Shown piece after piece: positions 40,278-49,381 of a stretch of 64,000 nucleotides of DNA. This stretch comes from UBA7378 sp049611805 (GTDB lineage Bacteria; Pseudomonadota; Alphaproteobacteria; RS24). A model generated the notes under the pieces. It was given only the letters and a program-made list of their open reading frames with translations. It made no database searches and was not told the DNA's origin. Location of the stretch: the NCBI GenBank assembly GCA_049611805.1, contig JBMZAX010000007.1:32352-96351 (forward strand). Direction: 5' to 3'. Position numbers and translations under genes: made by a program. Each line of letters starts with the position of its first letter. Within the stretch, counting starts at the first letter, position 1.

Positions 40278-41432
40278 TTAGACGGTCTCGTAACCGGCGC
40301 GTGCAAAGCCGTCGGCAAGGTCGGCCTTCAGGTCTTCCACATCTTCCAGCCCGATATGCAGGCGCAATAATTGGCCGCTCTCCTTATAAGGTTCGGCCGT
40401 GCGATGCACGGAGGCGGGCACAATCAGGCTTTCAAACCCGCCCCAGCTATAGCCCATGCCGAACAGCCGCATATTGTCGAGCATGGCGGCAAGCTGGTCT
40501 TCCGAACACGGGGCCAGCCGCACACCAAACAGGCCGGTCGCGCCTTTGAAGTCGCGCTTCCACAATTCGTGGCCTGCGGCACCGGGCAGGGCGGGGTATA
40601 AAACCTCATCGACAAAGGGCATTTCGTTCAGCCATGTCGCTATTTCCAGCGCGCTGCTTTGGTGCCGGGCAAGGCGGGTCGGCAAGCTCCGCAATCCGCG
40701 CAAGGCGAGATAGATATCATCGGGGCCTGCGCAATGGCCGAGCTGGGCATGGGTGTCTTTGAGCGCCTGCAAGTTTTCTTCATTGGCCGTGACCGAGCCC
40801 AATAGCGCGTCGGCATGGCCGACAACATATTTGGTCAGCGCCTGCACTGACAGATCGAGCCCGTGCGAAAACGGGTCGAAATAAAGCGGCGAGGCCCATG
40901 TATTGTCGATGGCGGTTTTAATGTTGCGCGCTTTGGCAATCGTGCAGATTGCCGGAATATCCTGCACTTCGAAGGTTTGCGAGCCGGGGCTTTCGGTGAA
41001 AATCAATGAGGTGTTGTCGCGCAAATGCGCGCTGATATCGGCGCCAATGGTCGGCACATAATATTCGGTCTCAACGCCCATTTTTTTCAAAAAATTATCG
41101 CACAGACACCGCGTCGGTTTATAGGCGCTGTCGACCATCAGAATATGGTCGCCCGATTTCACGACGCTCAAAATGGCAAGTGCGACGGCCGAGGCACCCG
41201 ACGGGGTCAACACACAGCCCGCACCGCCTTCAATTTCGGAGATTGCCGTTTCCAACGCCCGGCTTGTCGGTGTGCCGGTGCGGCCATAGGTATATTCCAT
41301 CGGTGCGCGCCCGCGAATGGCGTCCAGCGACGGATAAAGAATGGTCGAGGCATGATAGACGGGCGTGTTCACCGCCCCGTGATGGGCTTCCGGGTCCCGA
41401 CCGGACAAAATTGCCTTGGTTTTATCTTTCAC
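40278..41432 (-). CDS. metC: Cystathionine beta-lyase
   Basis: The 384-residue PLP enzyme belongs to the Cys/Met metabolism family. YGRTGTPTSRALETAI and GGAGCVLTPSGASAVALAIL bind cofactor in the N-terminal half. QALTKYVVGHADALLGSV holds the PLP Lys (in TKY), and AIDNTWASPL is the preceding Asp region. The Trp and Tyr pattern (MGYSWGGFESLI) favours cystathionine beta-lyase over gamma-synthase. It cleaves cystathionine to homocysteine, pyruvate and ammonia. It is divergent from aapJ, with only about 60 bases between the two starts. Confidence 0.85.
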   Translation of the reverse strand: MKDKTKAILSGRDPEAHHGAVNTPVYHASTILYPSLDAIRGRAPMEYTYGRTGTPTSRALETAISEIEGGAGCVLTPSGASAVALAILSVVKSGDHILMVDSAYKPTRCLCDNFLKKMGVETEYYVPTIGADISAHLRDNTSLIFTESPGSQTFEVQDIPAICTIAKARNIKTAIDNTWASPLYFDPFSHGLDLSVQALTKYVVGHADALLGSVTANEENLQALKDTHAQLGHCAGPDDIYLALRGLRSLPTRLARHQSSALEIATWLNEMPFVDEVLYPALPGAAGHELWKRDFKGATGLFGVRLAPCSEDQLAAMLDNMRLFGMGYSWGGFESLIVPASVHRTAEPYKESGQLLRLHIGLEDVEDLKADLADGFARAGYETV

Positions 41433-41492
41433 CTGTTTCCATCCTGACGTTTAGTGTTTAGAGTTATAGCGAATTTAATCAAAGAGGTCGCT

Positions 41493-42521
41493 ATGAAGAT
41501 GCTTTCCATCCAGTTTCGGGTTGCCATTGTTCTTGTTTGTGCGTGTGTATTTTCCCAAAGTGCCGTTGCCGCCGAGACTTTGTCAATTGTCAAGAAACGT
41601 GGGCATGTTCAATGCGGGGTGAGCCAGGGCTTACCGGGTTTTTCAAACCCCGATGACAAGGGCAACTGGGTCGGCATGGATGTCGATATTTGCCGCGCAG
41701 TTGCAGCGGCCGTGTTTGGCGATAGCGGAAGCGTGAAATTCACACCGCTTTCCGCCAAGGAACGCTTCACCGCGCTTCAGTCGGGCGAAGTTGACATGCT
41801 GGCGCGCAACACAACTTGGTCGATGCACCGCGACACGGCTTTGGGCGTCGATTTTACCGGCGTGAATTATTATGACGGTCAGGGCTTTATGGTGCGTAAA
41901 GAGCTTGGCATCACATCAACGCGGGAACTTGACGGCGCGTCGCTGTGCACCAATCTGGGCACGACGACGGAGCTGAACGCGGCTGATTATTTCCGCACCA
42001 ATAATATGGAATATGAAATCGTCGCCTTTGAAAAAGCCGATGAAGCGGTCGCCGCCTATAATACGGGCCGGTGCGACGCCTATACCACCGACCAATCGGC
42101 GCTCTATGCCCAACGCCTGAAACTCACCGAGCCGTCAGCGCATGTCGTGCTGCCCGAAATCATTTCCAAAGAGCCGCTGGGCCCCGTCGTGCGGCAGGGC
42201 GATGACCAGTGGGGCGACATTGTGCGCTGGGCACATTTTGCCATGGTCAATGCTGAAGAACTGGGCGTCACTTCGAAAAATGTTGACAGGATGAAGGCTG
42301 ACAAAAATCCGGCCATCCGCCGCTTGCTGGGTGTCGACGGGTCGTTTGGCGAGAATATGGGCATCAGCAATGACTGGGCCTATCACATCATTCGCACGGT
42401 CGGCAATTATTCGGAAACTTTCGAGCGCAATGTCGGCAAAGCCACGCCGCTGGGCATTGCGCGCGGGGTCAACGCATTATGGACGCAAGGTGGTCTGCAA
42501 TATGCGCCACCGGTTCGTTAA
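41493..42521 (+). CDS. aapJ: General L-amino acid ABC transporter, substrate-binding protein
   Basis: The 342-residue protein has a signal peptide (MKMLSIQFRVAIVLVCACVFS and on to VAA) and the AapJ/GltI-type solute-binding fold. VKKRGHVQCGVSQGLPGFS, VGMDVDICRAVAAAVFG and MLARNTTWSMHRDTALGVDF are typical, as are the later DAYTTDQSALYA and WAHFAMVNAEELG. It captures polar L-amino acids in the periplasm and delivers them to AapQM. ATG 41493 with GAGGTCG upstream is used; an open extension begins at 41454. It heads the operon aapJ-Q-M-P. Confidence 0.93.
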   Translation: MKMLSIQFRVAIVLVCACVFSQSAVAAETLSIVKKRGHVQCGVSQGLPGFSNPDDKGNWVGMDVDICRAVAAAVFGDSGSVKFTPLSAKERFTALQSGEVDMLARNTTWSMHRDTALGVDFTGVNYYDGQGFMVRKELGITSTRELDGASLCTNLGTTTELNAADYFRTNNMEYEIVAFEKADEAVAAYNTGRCDAYTTDQSALYAQRLKLTEPSAHVVLPEIISKEPLGPVVRQGDDQWGDIVRWAHFAMVNAEELGVTSKNVDRMKADKNPAIRRLLGVDGSFGENMGISNDWAYHIIRTVGNYSETFERNVGKATPLGIARGVNALWTQGGLQYAPPVR

Positions 42522-42534
42522 CGCATAGGGTCAG

Positions 42535-43716
42535 GTGAGCGAGAGATCAATCATAGCGCGCTGGCGCGCGCGCGTCGGGCTACGCGATGTACTGGCGCAG
42601 CTTCTGGTGGCGCTTGTAATTTTCATGGCCGCTTACTGGTTGCTCAGCAATGTCGTGTCAAATCTGGAACGTCAGAACATTGCTTCGGGCTTCGGGTTTT
42701 TCAACGAGCGCGCAGGCTTCGGCATCAACCAGACGCTCATTGATTATGACGAAGACAACAGCTATAGCCGGGTTCTGGCGGTCGGGCTTTTGAACACTTT
42801 GCTTGTATCGGTGCTGGGCATTGCGGCGGCATCTTTTCTCGGTTTCTTCATCGGCATCGGGCGGCTGTCGCAAAACTGGCTGATCAGCAAAATGGCGATG
42901 GTCTATATCGAAATATTCAGAAACGTGCCGCTCCTACTGCAAATCATGTTCTGGTATTTCGGCGTGCTGCGCAATCTGCCCGTGCCGCGCCAATCGCTCA
43001 GTCTGGGCGAGTTTGTATTTCTGAACAATCGGGGGTTCATGCTGCCTGCCATCGAAGCCGGTGCGGGGGCGGTGTGGTATGGGCTGGCGGTGATTGTCGG
43101 TGTTGGGGCGTTTTTCTGGTTCAAGCGGCGCGCCCGTCAAATATTGGTGGCGACCGGAAATATCGTGTCGGTCTGGCGACCGGCGGCCACGCTATTTGTG
43201 CTGGCGCTGCTGACGGCTTATCTGATTGCCGGTGTTCCGTTTCAACTTGATATGCCGGAATTGCGGGGCTTTAATTTCCGCGGCGGCATCAGTGTCATTC
43301 CCGAATTTGTCGCGCTGTTGCTGGCGCTGAGCCTCTATACGGCCTCGTTCATTGCCGAGATTGTGCGCGCCGGCATTGAGTCCGTCGACAAGGGCCAGCG
43401 CGAAGCCGCCGCCGCTTTGGGGCTGACCGGCTCGCAAGCGCTTAATCTCGTTATCGTGCCGCAAGCCTTGCGGGTCATCATTCCGCCGCTGACCAGCCAA
43501 TATCTGAACCTGACCAAAAACTCGTCATTGGCGGTCGCAATCGCCTATCCGGATATTGTTTCGGTATTTGCCGGCACAACGCTGACGCAGGTCGGCCAAG
43601 CCGTGGAAATCATTCTCGTGACCATGCTGATCTATCTGACGCTCAGCCTGCTCACTTCGCTCATCATGAATTGGTATAATGCGCGCATTGCGCTGGTCGG
43701 GGGCACGCATGGCTGA
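42535..43716 (+). CDS. aapQ: General L-amino acid ABC transporter, permease
   Basis: The 393-residue inner-membrane permease belongs to the His/Glu/Gln transporter permeases. A hydrophobic N-terminal segment is followed by LLNTLLVSVLGIAAASFLGF. The coupling-loop motif EIVRAGIESVDKGQREAAAALG is near residue 280, and VIVPQALRVIIPPLTSQYLNLTKNSSLA follows. It pairs with AapM to form the membrane channel. It starts 13 bases after aapJ with GTG. aapM begins inside its last codons (overlap 43709-43716). Confidence 0.93.
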   Translation: MSERSIIARWRARVGLRDVLAQLLVALVIFMAAYWLLSNVVSNLERQNIASGFGFFNERAGFGINQTLIDYDEDNSYSRVLAVGLLNTLLVSVLGIAAASFLGFFIGIGRLSQNWLISKMAMVYIEIFRNVPLLLQIMFWYFGVLRNLPVPRQSLSLGEFVFLNNRGFMLPAIEAGAGAVWYGLAVIVGVGAFFWFKRRARQILVATGNIVSVWRPAATLFVLALLTAYLIAGVPFQLDMPELRGFNFRGGISVIPEFVALLLALSLYTASFIAEIVRAGIESVDKGQREAAAALGLTGSQALNLVIVPQALRVIIPPLTSQYLNLTKNSSLAVAIAYPDIVSVFAGTTLTQVGQAVEIILVTMLIYLTLSLLTSLIMNWYNARIALVGGTHG

Positions 43717-44812
43717 GTGGACACCAAAACCCCCGCGCCCCGCACCGGCAAGCTCGGTCGGCTTTGGGGCATGGGCGCGGCGCAATCTGTTTGCCACGCC
43801 GGGCGATGCGGCACTTACGGTTCTGGGTGCGGTTTTCATCGTCTGGCTGGGCAATGTGCTTATCGACTGGGCGTTTATCAATGCAAGCTTTTCCGGCGAT
43901 AACAGAACCGCCTGCCTGAAGCCCGTGCAAGGGGCGTGCTGGCCGTTTATCGATGCCAAGCTGGGGCAATTTATCTATGGCCGATATCCGCAAGCCGAGA
44001 TTTGGCGGGTGAACCTTGTGTTTCTGTTCGGCTTTATCGGGCTTGTGCCCATGCTTGTACCGTCGGCGCCGTTCAAATCCTTGAACATTGCGTTTCTGCT
44101 TGGGTTCTATCCGGTCTTCACTTTCATCATGCTCACCGGCGGTCTGTTCGGACTGCCTGTTGTTGAAACGACCGATTGGGGCGGCCTGCTGGTCACGCTG
44201 GTGGTGGCGGTCACGGGCATTGCTGCCTCTTTGCCGCTGGGCATTGTGCTGGCATTGGGGCGGCGGTCGAAACTGCCGATAATCAGATATTTGTGCATCG
44301 GATTTATCGAGGTGTTTCGCGGCGTGCCGCTTATCACCGTGCTGTTTATGGCAAGCGTTATGCTGCCTTTGTTCCTGCCCGATGGCGTTAATTTCGACAA
44401 ATTAATGCGCTGTCTTATCGGCGTGGCGTTGTTTTCTTCGGCTTATATGGCCGAGGTGGTGCGCGGCGGCTTGCAGGCCATTCCCAAAGGCCAGTATGAA
44501 GCGGCCGCCGCGCTCGGTTTGGGATATTGGAAAACAACGCGGCTGATTATTCTGCCGCAGGCGCTCAAGCTGGTCATTCCGGGCATTGTGAACACATTTA
44601 TCGGCCTGTTCAAAGACACGACGCTGGTGTTAATCGTCGGTCTGTTTGATTTGCTGGGCATTGTTCAGTTCCACTTCACCGATGCAAGCTGGGCGACACC
44701 GGAAACGCACATCACGGGCTATGTCTTTGCCGGAGCCGTGTTCTGGGCGTTCTGCTTTGCCATGTCCCGATATTCAATTTTTATGGAAAACAGGCTGTCG
44801 ACAGGCAGATGA
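43709..44812 (+). CDS. aapM: General L-amino acid ABC transporter, permease
   Basis: The 367-residue permease has about eight membrane segments and the EVVRGGLQAIPKGQYEAAAALGLG coupling loop near residue 255, followed by LIILPQALKLVIPGIVNTFIGLFKDTTLV. It forms the membrane core together with AapQ. ATG 43709 overlaps the aapQ stop by 8 bases, which suggests coupled translation; an open extension reaches 43679. aapP follows five bases after its stop. Confidence 0.93.
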   Translation: MAEWTPKPPRPAPASSVGFGAWARRNLFATPGDAALTVLGAVFIVWLGNVLIDWAFINASFSGDNRTACLKPVQGACWPFIDAKLGQFIYGRYPQAEIWRVNLVFLFGFIGLVPMLVPSAPFKSLNIAFLLGFYPVFTFIMLTGGLFGLPVVETTDWGGLLVTLVVAVTGIAASLPLGIVLALGRRSKLPIIRYLCIGFIEVFRGVPLITVLFMASVMLPLFLPDGVNFDKLMRCLIGVALFSSAYMAEVVRGGLQAIPKGQYEAAAALGLGYWKTTRLIILPQALKLVIPGIVNTFIGLFKDTTLVLIVGLFDLLGIVQFHFTDASWATPETHITGYVFAGAVFWAFCFAMSRYSIFMENRLSTGR

Positions 44813-44816
44813 TGAA

Positions 44817-45557
44817 ATGACACAGAGTGACGAAATTATCAGCATTCAAAACCTGAACAAATGGTTCGGCAATTTTCATGTTTTGCGCGACATAAATCTG
44901 AGCGTTCGCAGTGGGGAAAAAATCGTGATTTGCGGGCCGTCGGGGTCGGGCAAATCAACGCTCATCCGCTGCATCAACCGGTTGGAAGTGCATCAGGAAG
45001 GCGACATTGTCGTCAATGGCGTGCGGCTCGACGGCTCACTGAAAAACCTTGAAGAGGTGCGCAGCGAGGTTGGCATGTTGTTCCAGCAGTTCAATCTGTT
45101 TCCGCATATGACGGTGCTTGAAAATTGCGCGCTTGCGCCCATGTGGGTGCGCCACATGCCGCGCGAGGAGGCCGAGGCGCTGGCGCATAAATTTCTCGCG
45201 CGTGTGCGCATTCCCCATCAGGCGGCGAAATATCCGGGCCAGCTTTCCGGCGGGCAACAACAGCGCGTGGCAATCGCCCGCGCGCTGTGCATGAACCCGC
45301 GCGTCATGCTGTTTGACGAGCCGACCTCGGCGCTTGATCCGGAAATGATCAAGGAAGTGCTGGATGTCATGGTCGAACTTGCCAATGACGGCATGACGAT
45401 GATTTGCGTGACCCATGAAATGGGCTTTGCGCGCCAGGTCGCCGACCGTGTGATTTTCATGGATGAAGGCGAAATTGTCGAAGAAAACGCGCCCGAAGCG
45501 TTTTTCTCCAATCCGCGCAGCGAACGCACCAAGCTGTTTCTCAGTCAGGTGCTTTAG
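44817..45557 (+). CDS. aapP: General L-amino acid ABC transporter, ATP-binding protein
   Basis: The 246-residue ATPase has Walker A GPSGSGKST (about residues 41-49), the signature LSGGQQQRVAIARALC near residue 144, Walker B VMLFDEPTSALD, and the switch His in VTHEMGFAR. It drives import through AapQM. ATG 44817 lies four bases after the aapM stop. Its 3' end overlaps the opposite-strand acetyltransferase gene by four bases. No terminator is visible after it. Confidence 0.94.
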   Translation: MTQSDEIISIQNLNKWFGNFHVLRDINLSVRSGEKIVICGPSGSGKSTLIRCINRLEVHQEGDIVVNGVRLDGSLKNLEEVRSEVGMLFQQFNLFPHMTVLENCALAPMWVRHMPREEAEALAHKFLARVRIPHQAAKYPGQLSGGQQQRVAIARALCMNPRVMLFDEPTSALDPEMIKEVLDVMVELANDGMTMICVTHEMGFARQVADRVIFMDEGEIVEENAPEAFFSNPRSERTKLFLSQVL

Positions 45558-46075
45558 CGCTCATCATCAATAATTGTCACCTGCTTGCGGCCAACAGGCT
45601 TGAAGCCGAAACGCTGATAGAGCGGCAGGGCAGAGGGGTGGTCCAGCGTGCAGGTCTGGATGATGATGCGGCTGGGGGCGCGCGCGTAAATATAGCTGAT
45701 AACCCGTTGCAGCATGGTTGACCCAAGCCCCCGGCCGATAACGTCTTCCACAAGACCGACAAACACAATCTCAACCTGCGGAAACAATTTGAAATTAAGT
45801 TCCACAAATCCGATCGCCTGATCGCGCGCTTTAAGCGTGAATATCTCCGTCGCGGGATGGTGAATAATGGCTGACAATTGCCTGTCCGTCAGCACGCGCC
45901 GGTTGACCCAGTGCCATTGCCGCCCGACATCATCATAAAGCGCGCGATAGGCGGCGACGGAAATATCCATCTCGCGGGCAAAAGACAGGCCGTCGGGCCA
46001 GCCAACATTCGGCGCGGCCAGCAAAAAGGGCGGCATCATTTCAAGATGCGTAACGGTGGTTTTATATTTCGCCAT
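45554..46075 (-). CDS. GNAT-family N-acetyltransferase
   Basis: The 173-residue protein has the GNAT fold. AIGFVELNFKLFPQVEIVFVGLVED leads to VIGRGLGSTMLQRVISYI (about residues 109-126), the acetyl-CoA-binding motif A (R/Q-x-x-G-x-G/A). The later DHPSALPLYQRFGFKPVGRKQV is motif B. It should move an acetyl group from acetyl-CoA to an amine. Acceptor is unknown. It overlaps the aapP 3' end by four bases and is encoded on the other strand. Confidence 0.85.
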   Translation of the reverse strand: MAKYKTTVTHLEMMPPFLLAAPNVGWPDGLSFAREMDISVAAYRALYDDVGRQWHWVNRRVLTDRQLSAIIHHPATEIFTLKARDQAIGFVELNFKLFPQVEIVFVGLVEDVIGRGLGSTMLQRVISYIYARAPSRIIIQTCTLDHPSALPLYQRFGFKPVGRKQVTIIDDER

Positions 46076-46103
46076 TTTCTAAAAGCCGGATGGTTCAAAG
46101 CCC

Positions 46104-46143
46104 AGTCAAATTCTTTACAGCCAAGTCAAATTCTTTACAGCCA
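46104..46143. repeat. 20-bp tandem duplication at the cysK 3' end
   Basis: AGTCAAATTCTTTACAGCCA occurs twice in a row (46104-46123 and 46124-46143). The second copy includes the cysK stop codon and the two codons before it. It looks like a recent slippage or template-switch duplication. Confidence 0.9.
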
Positions 46144-47133
46144 AGATGGGGCGGGCAGGCCCTTTTCTTTCAAAAAGGCCGGATTGAACAATTTGCTCTG
46201 ATAGCGCGTGCCGAAATCGCACAAAATCGTGACAATCGTGTGGCCGGGGCCCAGATCGCGCGCCATGTGCATGGCACCGGCAATATTAATGCCGCTTGAG
46301 CCGCCCAGGCACAGCCCTTCTTCGAGCAACAGGTCAAAAACAATGGGCAGCGCTTCGTCGTCGGGAATTTGATAGGCGTCGTCAATCGGCGCGCCCTCAA
46401 TATTTGCCGTCACGCGGCCCTGGCCGATGCCTTCGGTTATCGAGGTGCCTTCGGCGCGCAATTCGCCATGCTTCAGCCAGTGATACATGGACGCCCCCAT
46501 CGGGTCGGCGGCGGCGATGCGAATGTTCGGATTTTGCTGCTTCAGGTAAATGCCCGTGCCGGCCAGCGTGCCGCCTGTGCCAATGGCGCAGGTAAAGCCG
46601 TCAACCTTGCCCTCGGTCTGTTGCCAGATTTCGGGTCCGGTGGTCTCAATATGGGCCTGACGATTGGCAATATTGTCAAACTGATTGGCCCAGACCGCGC
46701 CGTTTTCGGATGTTTCGGCAAGCTCTTGCGCCAGTCGGCCGGAATATTTGATGTAATTATTGTCGTCCTTATAGGGCACGGCCGGCACTTCGATAAGCTC
46801 GGCTCCGGCAAGGCGCAACATGTCCTTTTTTTCCTGGCTCTGTGTGTCGGGAATGACGATGACCGATTTGTAGCCAAGCGCGTTGGCGACAAGGGCGATG
46901 CCGATGCCGGTATTGCCCGCCGTGCCTTCGACAATCGTACCGCCGGGGCGCAAATTTCCGCGCGCTTCGGCATCACGAATAATATATAGCGCGGCGCGGT
47001 CTTTGACCGACTGGCCGGGGTTCATAAATTCGGCTTTGCCGAGAATGTCGCAGCCGGTTTCCGCCGATGCTTTTTTGAGTTTGATCAAGGGGGTATTGCC
47101 GATGGCTTCTATCATGCCATTGTGAAAGTGCAT
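46135..47133 (-). CDS. cysK: Cysteine synthase A (O-acetylserine sulfhydrylase)
   Basis: The 332-residue PLP enzyme has the catalytic Lys44 in NPGQSVKDRAA. EGTAGNTGIGIALVANALGY is the phosphate/substrate loop, IGTGGTLAG the PLP-phosphate loop, and GLCLGGSSGINIAG the C-terminal Ser loop. It makes cysteine from O-acetylserine and sulfide. The length and the GTAGN motif (rather than TSGN) match the plant-mitochondrial/alphaproteobacterial subgroup. Its 3' end holds a 20-bp tandem duplication. The start faces the ChrR-like gene. Confidence 0.9.
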   Translation of the reverse strand: MHFHNGMIEAIGNTPLIKLKKASAETGCDILGKAEFMNPGQSVKDRAALYIIRDAEARGNLRPGGTIVEGTAGNTGIGIALVANALGYKSVIVIPDTQSQEKKDMLRLAGAELIEVPAVPYKDDNNYIKYSGRLAQELAETSENGAVWANQFDNIANRQAHIETTGPEIWQQTEGKVDGFTCAIGTGGTLAGTGIYLKQQNPNIRIAAADPMGASMYHWLKHGELRAEGTSITEGIGQGRVTANIEGAPIDDAYQIPDDEALPIVFDLLLEEGLCLGGSSGINIAGAMHMARDLGPGHTIVTILCDFGTRYQSKLFNPAFLKEKGLPAPSWL

Positions 47134-47168
47134 GGGTCTTGGGTCCTGCGTTTATGGCGAAAAAATAT

Positions 47169-47198
47169 TTGTTAAAAATAATATACAAGCTATATGAT
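47169..47198 (+). promoter_or_regulatory. Candidate promoter of the ChrR-like gene
   Basis: TTGTTA (47169-47174) and TATGAT (47193-47198) are separated by 18 bases in an AT-rich stretch. They lie 39 bases upstream of ATG 47237. The boxes are of housekeeping rather than ECF type. Confidence 0.45.
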
Positions 47199-47236
47199 GT
47201 TTATACAGTTGTTTTGTGCGAATACGAGAGAAGTTA

Positions 47237-47914
47237 ATGAACGCTCACGTGCCTCTTAGTCCAAGTATGGAGTCCCTTCTGGCGGCTTATGCCTCCGGTC
47301 ATTTGGGGCATGGCATGTCAGTGCTTATGGCAAGCTTTCTGACCCTGTCGCCGGTCGCACGCCGCCAAATGGAAACCTTCGAAACGCTGAACGGCATCAT
47401 GCTTGACGACACCGAGACTGTAGAGATGTCGGACGATGCTTTGACTTCCCTGATGACACGTCTTGACGCGCCCGAAGCCGACGAAGCCCTGCATGCCGTC
47501 AACGCCAATACCGAAAGCGCTGCTGGCAAAAACAGCGATCTGCCGGCGCCCTTGCGTGCCGTGCTTGACCGCCCGATTGAAGACCAACGCTGGCGCTTTG
47601 CCTATCCCGGTGTGCGCCAATTGTCGCTGGGCATTGGCGATGATGACGAGCGCGTGAAATTGTTGAAAATCAAGCCCGGCAAAGCCGCCCCCCGCCACAC
47701 GCATAAGGGCATTGAGGCGACTTTGGTTCTGCGCGGTGCCTTCCGCGACGGCAACCGGCTTTACGAGCGCGGCCAACTCGCACTGGCCGACCAACACATT
47801 CAGCATCGCCCGCGTGCCGAAGGCGACGAAGACTGCATCTGCCTGGCTGTTAATGATGGCGCATTGCGTTTCACCGATAGTTTTGGCCGTGTTGCCCGCG
47901 ACTTTTTTGGCTAA
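47237..47914 (+). CDS. ChrR-like cupin protein with a degenerate zinc anti-sigma domain
   Basis: The 225-residue protein has ChrR architecture. An N-terminal helical segment begins MESLLAAYASGHLGHG, and a C-terminal cupin domain has APRHTHKGIEATLVLRG and QHIQHRPRAEGDE. In ChrR the N-terminal domain binds zinc and holds the ECF sigma factor RpoE, through His31, Cys35 and Cys38. The aligned residues here are Phe34, Ser38 and Ala41, so the zinc site cannot form in that way. No sigma gene is adjacent. The cupin metal ligands remain. It may sense something without acting as a classic anti-sigma. ATG 47237 has GAGAAG upstream; GTG 47216 is an alternative. Confidence 0.78.
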   Translation: MNAHVPLSPSMESLLAAYASGHLGHGMSVLMASFLTLSPVARRQMETFETLNGIMLDDTETVEMSDDALTSLMTRLDAPEADEALHAVNANTESAAGKNSDLPAPLRAVLDRPIEDQRWRFAYPGVRQLSLGIGDDDERVKLLKIKPGKAAPRHTHKGIEATLVLRGAFRDGNRLYERGQLALADQHIQHRPRAEGDEDCICLAVNDGALRFTDSFGRVARDFFG

Positions 47915-48620
47915 ATCCCTCCGCGCCCTTTTTATATTTTTTGCTCTATTGCATCCTGCCCATAGCGCAGACCCGGTGACGCGCGACTGGCAAAGCGGCA
48001 TTCCGGTTGACAATGTGCTGGCCTATGAAGTGTTCCGCAACGACAAACGCATCGGCTTCCATCACATGCAGTTCACGCGCAATGGCGGTGAGGTCAGGGT
48101 CGATATTCATATCGAGCTTGACGTTCGGCTGGGCTTTATTCCGCTGTTTGGCTACACCCATCAAAATACCGAAATATGGCGCGATGGCGTGTTGCAGTCG
48201 CTCATCTCAAAAACGGATAATAACGGCAAGCCCGCCTTTGCCGATTTGGTGTTGGAGGAGGGCAGCTATTCGGGGCGCGGCTCCCGATATAAAGGCAATT
48301 TGGTGTTGCCGATTATGTCGACCAGCTATTTCGACCCGAATTTCGTGCGCCAGCACAGCCTCATCAGCTCGCAGGACGGGCGCCTGTTGGAGGTCGAGGT
48401 GGCGTATCTGGGGCAAGAGCAAGTGCCCGATATTGCCGGCCCGGTCGCGGCGCATCGTTTTCGTCTGACGGGCGATCTGAAAATCGATATTTGGTACACG
48501 GAAGATGGCCGTTGGGTTCGCACCGAGTTTTCAAGGGGTGGGGTGTTGTCCTATCGCCCCGTTGCGCCGTCGAAAATTCCGCCAAAAACAAAGTGGCGCA
48601 GAGTGGAGATTGAAGAGTGA
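47889..48620 (+). CDS. Secreted DUF6134-like protein
   Basis: The product of about 240 residues starts with a signal-like segment (LAKSLRALFIFFALLHPAHSA) and a beta-rich body. FRNDKRIGFHHMQFTRNGGE and LVLPIMSTSYFDPNF are typical of a family seen beside cyclopropane-synthase and SDR genes in Alphaproteobacteria, which I recall as DUF6134. The start is uncertain: GTG 47889, TTG 47892 or TTG 47907, each overlapping the 3' end of the ChrR-like gene. Its stop overlaps the SDR GTG start (GTGA). It is likely periplasmic. Function is unknown. Confidence 0.65.
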   Translation: MLPATFLAKSLRALFIFFALLHPAHSADPVTRDWQSGIPVDNVLAYEVFRNDKRIGFHHMQFTRNGGEVRVDIHIELDVRLGFIPLFGYTHQNTEIWRDGVLQSLISKTDNNGKPAFADLVLEEGSYSGRGSRYKGNLVLPIMSTSYFDPNFVRQHSLISSQDGRLLEVEVAYLGQEQVPDIAGPVAAHRFRLTGDLKIDIWYTEDGRWVRTEFSRGGVLSYRPVAPSKIPPKTKWRRVEIEE

Positions 48621-49381
48621 CGACACACGCAACCAATTCTCCGATTGTTTGGATCACCGGCGCAAGCTCAGGCATTGGTGCCGCGCTTGCGCGCGAGCTT
48701 GCCGCGCGCGGCCATGTGGTTGCCGCAACCGCGCGCAATGCCGAGGCGCTTGGCGCGCTGGCGGATAGCGTGTCGAATATTCACGCCTTTGCCGGCGACA
48801 TTACCGACCGCGCGGGCATGGCAGCACTGGTAGAAGCCATTGAGCGCGATTTGGGCCCGATTGATCTCGCCGTTCTGAATGCGGGTATTTATCTGCCGAC
48901 CAATTTTCCCGAATTTGACGCCGACATATTCGACCGGTCTTTTGCGGTCAATCTGGGCGGCACGGTCAATTGTCTTGCGCCGCTTGTGCCATTGATGAGC
49001 GCGCGACGGGGCGGGCGCATTGCGATTGTGTCATCGGTTGCGGGCTATGGCGGCCTGCCGACTTCCGCCGCCTACGGCGCAACCAAGGCCGCATTGTTCA
49101 ATCTGGGCGAGTCATTGGCGATGGATGTGGCTGATCATGGCGTCAAAATTTCCATGATTGCGCCCGGCTTTGTAAAAACACCGGCTACGGATGTGAACAC
49201 ATTCCCCATGCCATTCATCATTTCCGCCGAAGACGCGGCACGGCGCATCGCCAATGGGCTGGAAAAGGGCCAGGCGCATATTGCGTTTCCGAAACGCTTC
49301 AGCTTTTTGCTGCGCCTTATCAATCTTCTGCCGCGCGGGGTTTACACGCGGCTTGTCGGTGGTGCAACCGGCGGTAAGTGA
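48617..49381 (+). CDS. Short-chain dehydrogenase/reductase (photo-oxidative stress module)
   Basis: The 254-residue classical SDR has TGASSGIGAALA (residues 13-24), DLAVLNAGIYLP with the NAG motif, VSSVAGYGG with the catalytic Ser, and YGATKAA with Tyr and Lys. Two basic residues after the first strand (ATARNAE) favour NADPH. It starts with GTG, overlapping the stop of the previous gene, and ends one base before the cyclopropane-synthase-like gene that runs the other way. Homologous clusters in Rhodobacter relatives belong to the sigma-E/ChrR regulon. The substrate is not known. Confidence 0.85.
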   Translation: MTTHATNSPIVWITGASSGIGAALARELAARGHVVAATARNAEALGALADSVSNIHAFAGDITDRAGMAALVEAIERDLGPIDLAVLNAGIYLPTNFPEFDADIFDRSFAVNLGGTVNCLAPLVPLMSARRGGRIAIVSSVAGYGGLPTSAAYGATKAALFNLGESLAMDVADHGVKISMIAPGFVKTPATDVNTFPMPFIISAEDAARRIANGLEKGQAHIAFPKRFSFLLRLINLLPRGVYTRLVGGATGGK

